8,920 nt of DNA from positions 1 to 8,920 of the forward strand of contig JAFABV010000070.1 in the NCBI GenBank assembly GCA_023425865.1, written 5' to 3'. Both the position numbers and the translations under genes were made by a program. The notes under the pieces are model-generated. The model did not search any database. It had not been told where the DNA came from and worked only from the letters and a program-made list of their open reading frames with translations. Origin of the DNA: Bacteroidota bacterium (lineage in GTDB: Bacteria; Bacteroidota; Bacteroidia; Bacteroidales; Bacteroidaceae). This document shows, in pieces, positions 1 through 7,051 of the stretch (position 1 is the stretch's first letter; each line of letters starts with the position of its first letter).

Positions 1-3
1 TCC

Positions 4-31
4 TTTATTTCCTTTTTAATTGCTAACTTTG
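4..31 (+). promoter_or_regulatory. metA: Predicted Bacteroidetes-type promoter of metA
   Basis: The sequence TAACTTTG at 24-31 matches the Bacteroidetes -7 consensus TAnnTTTG. A TTTATT box begins 20 bases upstream at position 4. The canonical -33 element is TTTG, so that box is only a partial match, and the window edge limits what can be seen. Transcription would start near position 37, leaving a leader of about 60 bases before the metA start codon. The same box pair at the same spacing occurs before the FAD dehydrogenase gene. Confidence 0.5.
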
Positions 32-43
32 CAAACTGATGTA

Positions 44-74
44 GTGTCGGTTGTTGTTTCCGGCACGGCTTTTT
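44..74 (+). terminator. Terminator-like hairpin in the metA leader
   Basis: GTGTCGG at 44-50 pairs with CCGGCAC at 60-66 across a 9-base T/G loop, giving seven pairs with one G-T wobble. A run of five T follows at 70-74 after three bases. It lies between the predicted promoter and the metA start codon. It could therefore attenuate metA transcription, or it could be the terminator of a gene upstream of the window. The stem is short, so either reading is tentative. Confidence 0.4.
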
Positions 75-96
75 CATTGTATATAGTATTTGGTAT

Positions 97-1014
97 ATGC
101 CATTAAGACTACCCGATAAGTTACCCGCAGTAGATATCCTGAAGCAAGAAAATATCTTTGTGATGAACGAGAGTAGGGCCCATTCGCAGGAAGTGCGCCC
201 GCTGAAGATTGTCGTGTTGAATCTCATGCCGCTGAAGATTACCACGGAGACCGATCTCATCCGCTTGCTTTCCAATACTCCGTTGCAAATTGAAGTCACC
301 TTCATGAAGCTCAAGAGTCACACCCCCAAGAATACGCCCATAGAACATATGATGGCGTTTTATAAGGATTTTGACATTCTCAAACAGCAGAAATGGGACG
401 GAATGATTGTCACCGGGGCACCCATCGAACAGTTGAAGTTTGAGGAGGTGGAATACTGGGAGGAGATCAAGGGCATCTTCGATTGGGCGCGAACGCATGT
501 CACCTCTACGCTCTATATTTGTTGGGCGGCACAGGCCAGCCTCCACTATTTCTACGGTATTGCCAAGTATCCCCTGCCTTATAAGATGTTTGGCATCTTT
601 GCCCAGACACCGCTGCAGCCCGAGCTGCCTATCTTCCGTGGCTTCGACGATATCTTCATGATGCCCCACAGCCGGCATACCGAAGTCAGGCGCGAGGACA
701 TAGAGAAGGTTGCCGACCTGACCATCATCGCCGAGTCGCCCGAGAGTGGGGTGAGTATGGTGATGGCGCGCAACGGTCGGGAGTTTTTCATAACGGGGCA
801 CTTGGAGTACGCACCTGACACTTTGGACAAGGAATACCGGCGTGACTTCGGGAAGCGCGACGATGTATGTGTGCCCGTCAATTATTATCGTGACAACGAT
901 CCCGCCTTGGGGCCGCTGGTTACTTGGCGTTCGCACGCCAATCTCTTGTTCGCCAACTGGATCAACTATTACGTTTACCAGGAGACGCCGTATAATATTA
1001 ATGAAATAGAATAA
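97..1014 (+). CDS. metA: Homoserine O-acyltransferase (MetA family), predicted acetyl-CoA specific
   Basis: This cytoplasmic enzyme acylates the hydroxyl of L-homoserine, the first committed step of methionine synthesis. The 305-residue length is normal for the family, and the N-terminus MPLRLPDKLPAV is the family start, so the ATG at 97 is secure. The catalytic set aligns with E. coli numbering without gaps: nucleophile Cys142 in YICWAAQA, His235 and Glu237 in TGHLEY. Also visible are the PHSRHT motif (190-195) and the C-terminal WRSHANLLFANWINYYVYQ segment. Residue 111, in GAPIEQL, is Glu. Published work on Bacillus cereus MetA ties Glu111 to acetyl-CoA use and Gly111 (as in E. coli) to succinyl-CoA use. 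I therefore infer O-acetylhomoserine as product, although databases usually label such proteins succinyltransferases. The gene has its own predicted promoter and is separated from rlhA by 118 bp. Confidence 0.97.
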   Translation: MPLRLPDKLPAVDILKQENIFVMNESRAHSQEVRPLKIVVLNLMPLKITTETDLIRLLSNTPLQIEVTFMKLKSHTPKNTPIEHMMAFYKDFDILKQQKWDGMIVTGAPIEQLKFEEVEYWEEIKGIFDWARTHVTSTLYICWAAQASLHYFYGIAKYPLPYKMFGIFAQTPLQPELPIFRGFDDIFMMPHSRHTEVRREDIEKVADLTIIAESPESGVSMVMARNGREFFITGHLEYAPDTLDKEYRRDFGKRDDVCVPVNYYRDNDPALGPLVTWRSHANLLFANWINYYVYQETPYNINEIE

Positions 1015-1022
1015 GCGCTTCC

Positions 1023-1055
1023 TCCCCCGCTTGCCTGCCCAAAGGGAGTGGGGGA
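1023..1055 (+). terminator. GC-rich hairpin just downstream of metA
   Basis: TCCCCCGCT at 1023-1031 pairs with AGTGGGGGA at 1047-1055, nine pairs with one G-T wobble, and one further wobble inward. The loop is about 13-15 bases. It starts 9 bp after the metA stop codon. There is no T-tract, so it is not a textbook intrinsic terminator; it may instead stabilise the metA 3' end. Confidence 0.35.
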
Positions 1056-1073
1056 ACGGGGACGCCGACCAGG

Positions 1074-1107
1074 AAGGGTGACGGTCTGTTCTGTTATTCT
1101 CACCCTT
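1074..1107 (+). repeat. 8-bp inverted repeat upstream of rlhA
   Basis: AAGGGTGA at 1074-1081 is perfectly complementary to TCACCCTT at 1100-1107, with an 18-base spacer. It ends 25 bases before the rlhA GTG start. It could be a hairpin in the rlhA leader or a protein-binding dyad; nothing visible decides between these. I find no clear TAnnTTTG promoter element in this spacer, so rlhA may be read through from metA. Confidence 0.35.
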
Positions 1108-1132
1108 ATCCCTGACTATCAATCCATCGAAA

Positions 1133-3094
1133 GTGAAATATTTAGAGCTTCTCTCTCCCGCCAAGAACCTTGAGTGTGGCATGGCCGCTGTGAGTCATGG
1201 CGCCGATGCCGTGTATATCGGGGCATATAGCTTCGGCGCGCGCGCCGCTGCCGGCAATTCGGTGGACGATATCCGGACGCTGTGCGACTACGCCCACCAG
1301 TATGGAGCGAAGGTGTATGTCACGGTCAACACCATCATCTACGAGGAAGAACTCGAGGAGATGCAGCGGTTGGTCGTCTCACTGGCAGAGGCACGTGTTG
1401 ACGCCCTGTTGGTGCAAGACATGGCTACGTTGGAGATGCGCAAGGTGGCTTTGCGGCAGGTGGGTCATGCTCCCATGCTCCACGCTTCTACCCAGGTAGA
1501 TACCCGTACAGCCGAAAAGGTGGCATGGTTGCGCGACCTGGGGTTTGCCCGGGCCGTGCTGGCCCGCGAAATGTCGGTGGCAGAGATACGGGCCATTCAC
1601 GAGGCTGTGCCCGACATGGAGCTTGAGGTCTTCGTTCATGGCGCTCTCTGCGTGAGCTATTCGGGCATCTGTTACGCCTCGCAACAGTGCTTTGGCCGTT
1701 CGGCCAACCGTGGTGAGTGCTCGCAGTTTTGCCGCATGAAGTTCGATTTGGTCGATGCCGACGGCAAGGTGATAGAGCACGACCGCCATTTGCTGTCGCT
1801 CAAAGACATGGCACAGATCGACCATCTGGAGGAGTTGGCCGACGCTGGTGCCTGCTCGTTTAAGATCGAAGGGCGGCTCAAAGACGTGGGCTATGTCAAG
1901 AACGTGGTGTCGGCCTATAGCCAGCGGCTCGACCAGTTGGTGGCCAGTCGCCCCGATGAATACCGCCGGGCTTCATTCGGCAGGGTGGACTACCATTTTG
2001 AGCCCAACCTGCAGAAGACCTTCAACCGCGGTTTCACCTCGTATTTTTTGTCTGGTCGGCAGCACGATATCGCCTCGTTTGATACCCCCAAGGCATTGGG
2101 CGAATGTGTGGGACACGTCAAGGAGGTGCGCAAAGACTCGTTCAACGTGGCTGGAACAGCGGCTTTTGCCAATGGCGACGGACTCTGTTTTATCAATGCC
2201 CGGCACGAGTTGGTAGGCTTCCGCGTGAACAGGGCTGAGGGCAACAGGCTCTATCCCTTTAAGATGCCTGCCGGTCTGAAGTCTGGCATGGTGCTCTATC
2301 GCAACAACGATGAGGCTTTTGGCAAGGTGCTCTCGGGTGAGACGGCCGTGCGCCGGTTGCCTCTGACCATGACTTTAGGACGATGCGACGGCGGCTTCAA
2401 GCTGACATTGGCCTTCCGCGCGAAGCATATGGCCGATGCCGTCATGGCGTCGGCCGAGGTGCAGTTCGACCACCAGCCAGCCCAGAAACCACAGGCAGAC
2501 AATATTGCCCGACAACTGACCAAGTTAGGCGGCACCATCTATGTGTGCGAACAATTATGCATAGAGGCGGGCGCCGACCAGTACTTCATCCCCTCCAGCC
2601 TGCTCTCCGACTTGCGTAGGCAGGCGGTAGACGCTTTTGCCGAGGCCTTTACACAGTGGCGCGAGCATGAGGCACAGACCCACGTCCATCCTGCGCAAGC
2701 CGCAGAACCCACCCAGGTAAAGGCATGGCAGCCGGAATACAAGCGCCATCCTTACCTTTATAATATATCCAACCATGCGGCCCGCGCCTTCTATCAGCGT
2801 CAGGGCATGACAGCTGTGGCACCGGCATTTGAGGTTTGGCAGGGCGGCAAGTCGCCGACACTCACCTGGGACCGCGCTGCCACGGCCCGTGGAGCGATGT
2901 CGGAACGCATGCTCATGCAGTGCCGGCACTGCATACGTTTCAGTTTAGGACATTGCGTGAAGCATGGCGGCAGCAAGCCCACCTGGCGCGAGCCCCTCTC
3001 CCTGCGGTTGGGCGACGGCCGTATGTTCAGGTTGGAATTTGACTGCAAGGCCTGCCAGATGAATGTGCTGAGCACCGACGAAGCAAGCAAATAA
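1133..3094 (+). CDS. rlhA: Peptidase U32-family 23S rRNA 5-hydroxycytidine synthase (RlhA-like)
   Basis: RlhA (YdcP) in E. coli makes 5-hydroxycytidine at C2501 of 23S rRNA, needing prephenate and iron-sulfur assembly functions. This protein has 653 residues, the same length as E. coli RlhA and longer than the tRNA enzyme TrhP. It carries the full U32 domain: N-terminal LELLSPAKNLECG, GADAVYIG (23-30), the U32 signature around EVFVHGALC...SGICYAS (165-183), and GRSANRGECSQFCR (188-201). Cys173, Cys180, Cys196 and Cys200 are likely cluster ligands. KTFNRGFTSYF and the C-terminal DUF3656-type region follow, ending in a Cys-rich tail (C597, C600, C608, C638, C641). The GTG start places the conserved MKYLELLSPA at the N-terminus, and no in-frame ATG precedes it. 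The target base in this organism is inferred by homology. The old peptidase label is misleading. Confidence 0.92.
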   Translation: MKYLELLSPAKNLECGMAAVSHGADAVYIGAYSFGARAAAGNSVDDIRTLCDYAHQYGAKVYVTVNTIIYEEELEEMQRLVVSLAEARVDALLVQDMATLEMRKVALRQVGHAPMLHASTQVDTRTAEKVAWLRDLGFARAVLAREMSVAEIRAIHEAVPDMELEVFVHGALCVSYSGICYASQQCFGRSANRGECSQFCRMKFDLVDADGKVIEHDRHLLSLKDMAQIDHLEELADAGACSFKIEGRLKDVGYVKNVVSAYSQRLDQLVASRPDEYRRASFGRVDYHFEPNLQKTFNRGFTSYFLSGRQHDIASFDTPKALGECVGHVKEVRKDSFNVAGTAAFANGDGLCFINARHELVGFRVNRAEGNRLYPFKMPAGLKSGMVLYRNNDEAFGKVLSGETAVRRLPLTMTLGRCDGGFKLTLAFRAKHMADAVMASAEVQFDHQPAQKPQADNIARQLTKLGGTIYVCEQLCIEAGADQYFIPSSLLSDLRRQAVDAFAEAFTQWREHEAQTHVHPAQAAEPTQVKAWQPEYKRHPYLYNISNHAARAFYQRQGMTAVAPAFEVWQGGKSPTLTWDRAATARGAMSERMLMQCRHCIRFSLGHCVKHGGSKPTWREPLSLRLGDGRMFRLEFDCKACQMNVLSTDEASK

Positions 3095-3120
3095 CGTGGC
3101 ACCCCATATATAATAAGGTG

Positions 3121-4128
3121 ATGAAACGGCGTATGACATTGAGAACAGCGATGGTGGCGATAATGGTGGCCTTGTTGTCGCTACTCACTACGGGTTGCTA
3201 TCAGCAGCACCGCAGGCTGCATGCGTCACACCAGTTCAGTGAGCGCGAGATCGACTCACTGTCGTTTTTCTCCACCCATCATTACACCAACAACTACAAT
3301 TTCGTGGTGCGCAAAGACAGCATCATGCTCTTGCGGCAGTTGCCCGAGGAGATGCTTACAGGGATGCAGACCGACTCGTTCTGCGTGCGCAAGGGCGGAC
3401 ACTTGGTCGTGGCCGACATACGCATGGTTCCCACCGACACCATCGACTCGGTGTGGGTGCAGTTGGCCAACGACAGTTCGGCCTTCGGATGGGTGCGCGA
3501 GTCGCAATTACTGCCCAATGTGATGCCCGACGACCCCATCTCCGAGTTTATCTCCAAGTTTTCCGACATCCATGTCATCATCTTCCTGGTGGTGATAGCC
3601 GTCATTGGTGCCACCTATCTGTTGCGCCGCATCTATCGTCGCAATGCCCATATCGTGCATTTCAACGACATTCACACGTTTTATCCCACCTTGCTATGCC
3701 TCATTGTGGCATCGTCAGCGACGCTCTATGCCAGCATCCAGAGTTTCGCGCCTGAACTGTGGAAGCATTTCTATTTCCACCCCACGCTCAATCCCTTCTC
3801 CGTGCCTTTCGTCTTGTGCGTCTTCCTGATGTCGGTCTGGGCGATGCTCATCGTGGGGTTGGCCGCCATCGACGACGTGCGCCACCAGTTGCCTTTTGGC
3901 GACGCCATGCTCTACCTTTGCGGCTTAGGCGCCGTGTGCGCGGTCAACTATATCGTGTTTAGCATTACCACACTTTACGACATAGGTTATCTGCTCTTGG
4001 TGGCTTATTACTATTATGCCCTCCGGCGTTACTACCGCTTGAGCCGTGCCCGGTATGTATGCGGCAACTGTGGGGCCAAACTGAAGGAGAAAGGACGCTG
4101 CCCCAAGTGCGGGGCGATGAATGAATAG
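3121..4128 (+). CDS. Predicted lipoprotein with SH3-like domain, five membrane spans and C-terminal zinc ribbon
   Basis: I do not recognise a named function. The 335-residue protein starts with a basic stretch (MKRRMTLR), a hydrophobic run and LLTTGC, a plausible lipobox with Cys26. Residues about 58-131 form a beta-rich, SH3-like segment ending in VWVQLANDSSAFGWVRESQLL-like sequence, typical of periplasmic bacterial SH3 domains. Membrane spans are predicted at about 151-168, 186-206, 226-250, 262-281 and 285-300. Arg-rich flanks after spans 1 and 5 fit the positive-inside rule. An odd number of spans then puts the C-terminal zinc ribbon (C314, C317, C327, C330; CGNCG...CPKCG) in the cytoplasm. 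An uncleaved N-terminal anchor is the alternative. A GTG at 3118 is directly in front of the ATG and is less likely as start. The gene begins 26 bp after rlhA with no promoter visible between, so co-transcription is likely. Confidence 0.85.
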   Translation: MKRRMTLRTAMVAIMVALLSLLTTGCYQQHRRLHASHQFSEREIDSLSFFSTHHYTNNYNFVVRKDSIMLLRQLPEEMLTGMQTDSFCVRKGGHLVVADIRMVPTDTIDSVWVQLANDSSAFGWVRESQLLPNVMPDDPISEFISKFSDIHVIIFLVVIAVIGATYLLRRIYRRNAHIVHFNDIHTFYPTLLCLIVASSATLYASIQSFAPELWKHFYFHPTLNPFSVPFVLCVFLMSVWAMLIVGLAAIDDVRHQLPFGDAMLYLCGLGAVCAVNYIVFSITTLYDIGYLLLVAYYYYALRRYYRLSRARYVCGNCGAKLKEKGRCPKCGAMNE

Positions 4129-4266
4129 CCCCTCCGTGTAATGACCTCAACGGCAGTGGCGGCCGTCCCTCCGTGGCAAGCCACAGCCCCCATCGCGACG
4201 AGTGCCCATGGCCTTGCCGCCAAGAGCCATGGTTTCGTAACGTGTTGATTGACGCGCTAAATATTC
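4129..4266. other. Hairpin-rich spacer after the zinc-ribbon gene
   Basis: This GC-rich spacer holds no supported gene. CCATGGC at 4206-4212 and GCCATGG at 4226-4232 form a perfect 7-bp inverted repeat with a 13-base loop, followed by only three T. GTGG and CCAC around 4174-4183 form a small 4-bp stem. CCCTCCGTG occurs twice, at 4130-4138 and 4167-4175. The 7-bp stem might end transcription of the upstream operon, but the T-tract is weak. Confidence 0.35.
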
Positions 4267-4290
4267 TTGAAATACCGAGGCGTATATCCG

Positions 4291-4318
4291 TTTATTCTCG
4301 GGGAATTTGTTAATTTTG
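4291..4318 (+). promoter_or_regulatory. Predicted promoter of the FAD dehydrogenase gene
   Basis: TAATTTTG at 4311-4318 matches the Bacteroidetes -7 consensus, and TTTATT begins 20 bases upstream at 4291, as in the metA promoter. Both elements continue into the same downstream bases, giving TAAYTTTGCAAA. The start codon at 4345 lies 26 bases past the element, leaving a short leader of roughly 20 bases. This promoter argues against the TTG at 4267 as start, because that codon would lie upstream of the transcription start. Confidence 0.6.
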
Positions 4319-4344
4319 CAAATAAACCAATTAGATACCCCATT

Positions 4345-5967
4345 ATGACTCACGAATATCAACTGCGCGTGTTGCCCCAAGTGGCAGCGTCTGAGCAGGG
4401 TGTCAAGACATATATTGCCCGCGAAAAGGGGCTCGACGAGCGCACCATTACCCATGTCAGGGTGCTCAAGCGAAGCATCGACGCACGCCAGCGCACCATC
4501 TTCGTCAACCTCACCGTGCGCGTGTATGTCAACGAGATGCCTCAAGACGACCCCTATACCCACACCCTTTATCCCGATGTGAGCGACAAGCCCGCCGTTG
4601 TGGTCGTCGGCGCCGGTCCCGGTGGCCTCTTCGCCTCGTTGCGACTCATAGAAGAGGGCTTCCGCCCCATACTCATAGAGCGTGGCAAGGACGTGCGCGA
4701 GCGTAAGAAAGACTTGGCGCTCATCACCCGCACCCAGCAGATCGACCCGGAGAGCAACTATTGTTATGGCGAGGGTGGAGCTGGTGCCTATAGCGACGGC
4801 AAACTCTACACCCGCAGCAAGAAACGGGGCAGCGTAGACAAAATACTGAATGTGTTTTGTCAGCATGGCGCCTCCACCTCCATCCTGGCCGATGCCCATC
4901 CGCACATCGGCACCGATAAGTTGCCGCGCGTGATTGAGAATATGCGCAAGCAAATCATTGCCAGTGGCGGCGAAGTACACTTCCAGACGAAGATGACCTC
5001 ATTCTTGTTTGACGGCGACACGGTGGTGGGCGTCCGGGCCATCCACTTGGTCAGTGGGGCGGAGAAGAGTTTTCATGGTCCGGTAATCCTGGCCACAGGT
5101 CACAGTGCCCGTGACATCTACCGTTACTTTGCGGCGTCGCATATCGAAATGGAGGCAAAGGGCGTAGCCATGGGCGTGCGCTTAGAGCATCCCTCAGCAC
5201 TCATCGACCGCCTGCAATACCACAATGCCAAGGGGCGGGGCGACTATCTGCCGGCTGCCGAATACTCGTATGTGGCCCAGGTAGACGGTCGCGGCGTGTA
5301 CTCGTTCTGCATGTGTCCGGGTGGCTACATCATTCCCGCGGCCACGGGTCCTAAGCAGATTGTGGTCAATGGCATGTCGCCTGCCAATCGAGGCACGAAG
5401 TGGTCGAACAGCGGCATGGTGGTGGAGCTCAAGCCAGAAGATATCGCGCAGATGTCGCCGCAGCTCGACCAGGTGGCGCCGGTGGAGCGTGAGCATCAGA
5501 TTCTCACCAATATGTATTTTCAGGAACAGCTTGAGCAATCGTGCTGGCAGCAGGGCAATCGCAAGCAGACTGCTCCCGCGCAGCGCATGGCCGACTTCGT
5601 GGAAAGCCGTCTGAGCTACGACCTCCCCGAGAGTAGCTATGCCCCCGGCCTCATCAGCAGTCCGCTGCACTTCTGGCTGCCCACGTTTATCGCCACGCGC
5701 CTTCAGCAGGCCTTCAAGGAGTTTGGGCGTAAGAGTCACGGATTCCTCACCAATGAGGCCATTGTCATTGGCACAGAGACCCGCACGTCGAGTCCGGTGC
5801 GCATCCTGCGCGATGCCGACACCCTGCAGCACGTTCGTCTGCGCGGCCTCTTCCCCTGTGGCGAGGGAGCCGGCTATGCGGGTGGCATCGTGTCGGCAGG
5901 TATCGACGGCGAGCGTTGCGCCGACATGGCCGCTCAGTATTTGTCGGGCATCGGCACGGTTTCTTAA
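4345..5967 (+). CDS. FAD-dependent dehydrogenase, COG2509-type, uncharacterised
   Basis: This 540-residue protein belongs to a widespread flavoprotein family whose substrate is unknown. An N-terminal region of about 80 residues with the family motif LKRSIDARQR (41-50) precedes the dinucleotide-binding fold. That fold shows VVVVGAGPGG (85-94, GxGxxG) and the acidic residue E112 at the end of the second strand, which would bind the FAD ribose. CYGEGGAGAYSDGKLYTR (140-157) and the C-terminal GLFPCGEGAGYAGGIVSAGIDG (501-522) complete the flavin site and are typical of the family. No signal peptide or membrane span is present, so it should be cytoplasmic. I chose the ATG at 4345 over an in-frame TTG at 4267 because the predicted promoter lies between them and MTHEYQLRVLPQVA looks like the family N-terminus. 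It has its own promoter and an intrinsic terminator, so it is probably monocistronic. Confidence 0.9.
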   Translation: MTHEYQLRVLPQVAASEQGVKTYIAREKGLDERTITHVRVLKRSIDARQRTIFVNLTVRVYVNEMPQDDPYTHTLYPDVSDKPAVVVVGAGPGGLFASLRLIEEGFRPILIERGKDVRERKKDLALITRTQQIDPESNYCYGEGGAGAYSDGKLYTRSKKRGSVDKILNVFCQHGASTSILADAHPHIGTDKLPRVIENMRKQIIASGGEVHFQTKMTSFLFDGDTVVGVRAIHLVSGAEKSFHGPVILATGHSARDIYRYFAASHIEMEAKGVAMGVRLEHPSALIDRLQYHNAKGRGDYLPAAEYSYVAQVDGRGVYSFCMCPGGYIIPAATGPKQIVVNGMSPANRGTKWSNSGMVVELKPEDIAQMSPQLDQVAPVEREHQILTNMYFQEQLEQSCWQQGNRKQTAPAQRMADFVESRLSYDLPESSYAPGLISSPLHFWLPTFIATRLQQAFKEFGRKSHGFLTNEAIVIGTETRTSSPVRILRDADTLQHVRLRGLFPCGEGAGYAGGIVSAGIDGERCADMAAQYLSGIGTVS

Positions 5968-5979
5968 ACCGAGTGCCGA
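5951..5979. repeat. Hairpin spanning the stop codon of the FAD dehydrogenase gene
   Basis: TCGGCAC at 5951-5957 plus GGTTT at 5958-5962 pair with AAACC at 5966-5970 and GTGCCGA at 5973-5979. This gives 12 pairs with a 2-base bulge and a 3-base loop. The TAA stop codon (5965-5967) lies across the loop and stem. Neither side has a T-tract. It is the second hairpin met by transcripts arriving from the minus-strand operon, so it may help block or stabilise their 3' ends. Confidence 0.5.
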
Positions 5980-5991
5980 CCCCATGTGACG

Positions 5992-6027
5992 GTAGGAGAT
6001 AAAGAGCTTATCTCCTACTTATTTTTT
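5992..6027 (+). terminator. Intrinsic terminator between convergent genes
   Basis: GTAGGAGATAA at 5992-6002 is perfectly complementary to TTATCTCCTAC at 6008-6018, an 11-bp stem with a 5-base loop. TTATTTTTT follows at 6019-6027. It serves the plus-strand FAD dehydrogenase, whose stop codon is 24 bp upstream. Read from the minus strand there is no T-tract. The downstream arm and T-tract coincide with the last codons and stop codon of the opposing GH53 gene. Confidence 0.88.
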
Positions 6028-7037
6028 GCCGCTTCGCGAAAAGCGTCCATGATGACGGTGGGGCGGTTGTTTTGGAAGGCGCCGAGCGGATATTGGCCTT
6101 CCAGTTCCGGTGCCCAATAGAACACGCCGTGGCAGTGACCGTCGGTTTGGTTGCGGGCCGCGTCGATAATGGCTTTCAGTATCACCTTACCTTCTTCGGC
6201 TTTTCTGGCCTCCACGCCCGTTTCCACCACCATGGTTTCGGTGTTGTATTTCTGCACCAGGTGTTTGATGTTGGCGGTAAAGCTCTTCACCGTTCCTTGC
6301 CAGTCTTTTTCTATGCCGGCCTCCTTGTCCCAGTACGGATACACACTCAGGCCAATCATGTCCCATTTGGTGCCATACTTCTTCAGACCGTCGAAGATAA
6401 AGTCATAACGCTTTTGGTCGCCCCCGCTGTCAAGGTGTACGATGACCATCGCCTCGGGATACACCGCTTTTACGGCGTCATAGCCCACCTGCGTGAGTTC
6501 GGCATACTGCTGCATATGGTCTTCGGCGCGTGCCACGGGCCACAGAAATCCGTGCGTGGTCTCGTTGCCCACCTGCACCCAGCGCACGTCTATGTCGTGG
6601 TCTTTGAGCAGCTGCAGCACCTCCTTGGTGTGCTCGCCAAACTGATATTTCAGTTCGTCGTAGTTGAGATACTGCCACAGTGCCGGTATGTTCTGCTTGT
6701 GGGGGTCGGCCCACCAGTCGCTGTAGTGAAAGTCTATCATCACTGCCATGCCGTAGTATCGGGCCCGCTTGGCCATTTCGAGCACGTCTTGCTTGCCCGA
6801 CCATCCGCCTCTCGGGTTTACCCACACACGCAGCCGCACGGCGTTCATGCCATACTCTTTCATCAGCGCGGTGTTTTCGCGTATTTCGCCCTGTGCGTTG
6901 TAGAGTCGTTCGCCACGGGCTTCGAGTTCGGTGGTGCCGCTGATGTCGGCCCCCAGCCAGAAGGTTGGCTGCGCTTGCGCCCGCAGTGCCATCGAGCAAA
7001 GGGCGGCAATTACCATGAATGTCAATTTGATGTGCAT
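6015..7037 (-). CDS. Secreted GH53 endo-beta-1,4-galactanase (arabinogalactanase)
   Basis: GH53 enzymes cleave internal beta-1,4-galactosyl bonds in type I arabinogalactan and pectic galactan side chains with retention. The 340-residue protein has a Sec signal peptide with likely cleavage after AQA at residue 22 and no lipobox, so the mature enzyme should be periplasmic or released. The catalytic domain fills the rest. Visible hallmarks are FWLGADIS (26-33), MNAVRLRVWVNP (64-75), DFHYSDWWADPHKQ (102-115), WVQVGNE with acid/base E159, SVYPYW (231-236), VVETG with nucleophile E272, and YWAPE (307-311). No carbohydrate-binding module or sorting domain is present. The start lies 14 bp after the stop of the HAD phosphatase gene, so it is the last gene of that operon. 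The absence of SusC/SusD neighbours in the window is unusual for a Bacteroidales glycan enzyme. Confidence 0.95.
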   Translation of the reverse strand: MHIKLTFMVIAALCSMALRAQAQPTFWLGADISGTTELEARGERLYNAQGEIRENTALMKEYGMNAVRLRVWVNPRGGWSGKQDVLEMAKRARYYGMAVMIDFHYSDWWADPHKQNIPALWQYLNYDELKYQFGEHTKEVLQLLKDHDIDVRWVQVGNETTHGFLWPVARAEDHMQQYAELTQVGYDAVKAVYPEAMVIVHLDSGGDQKRYDFIFDGLKKYGTKWDMIGLSVYPYWDKEAGIEKDWQGTVKSFTANIKHLVQKYNTETMVVETGVEARKAEEGKVILKAIIDAARNQTDGHCHGVFYWAPELEGQYPLGAFQNNRPTVIMDAFREAAKNK

Positions 7038-7051
7038 AGTAGAGTTGGTTT

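Noticed and set aside
121..1182. 353-codon open frame on the minus strand opposite metA
   Set aside because: It is antisense to an intact, strongly recognised metA gene, has no recognisable domain, and is explained by the GC-rich third positions of metA codons.
1133..3094. A secreted collagenase or peptidase
   Set aside because: The U32 name suggests a protease, but there is no signal peptide and the length and C-terminal region match the RNA-hydroxylating RlhA group.
4147..4980. 277-codon minus-strand frame over the spacer and the start of the FAD dehydrogenase
   Set aside because: Mostly a shadow of the FAD dehydrogenase. The part in the spacer has no recognisable protein similarity.
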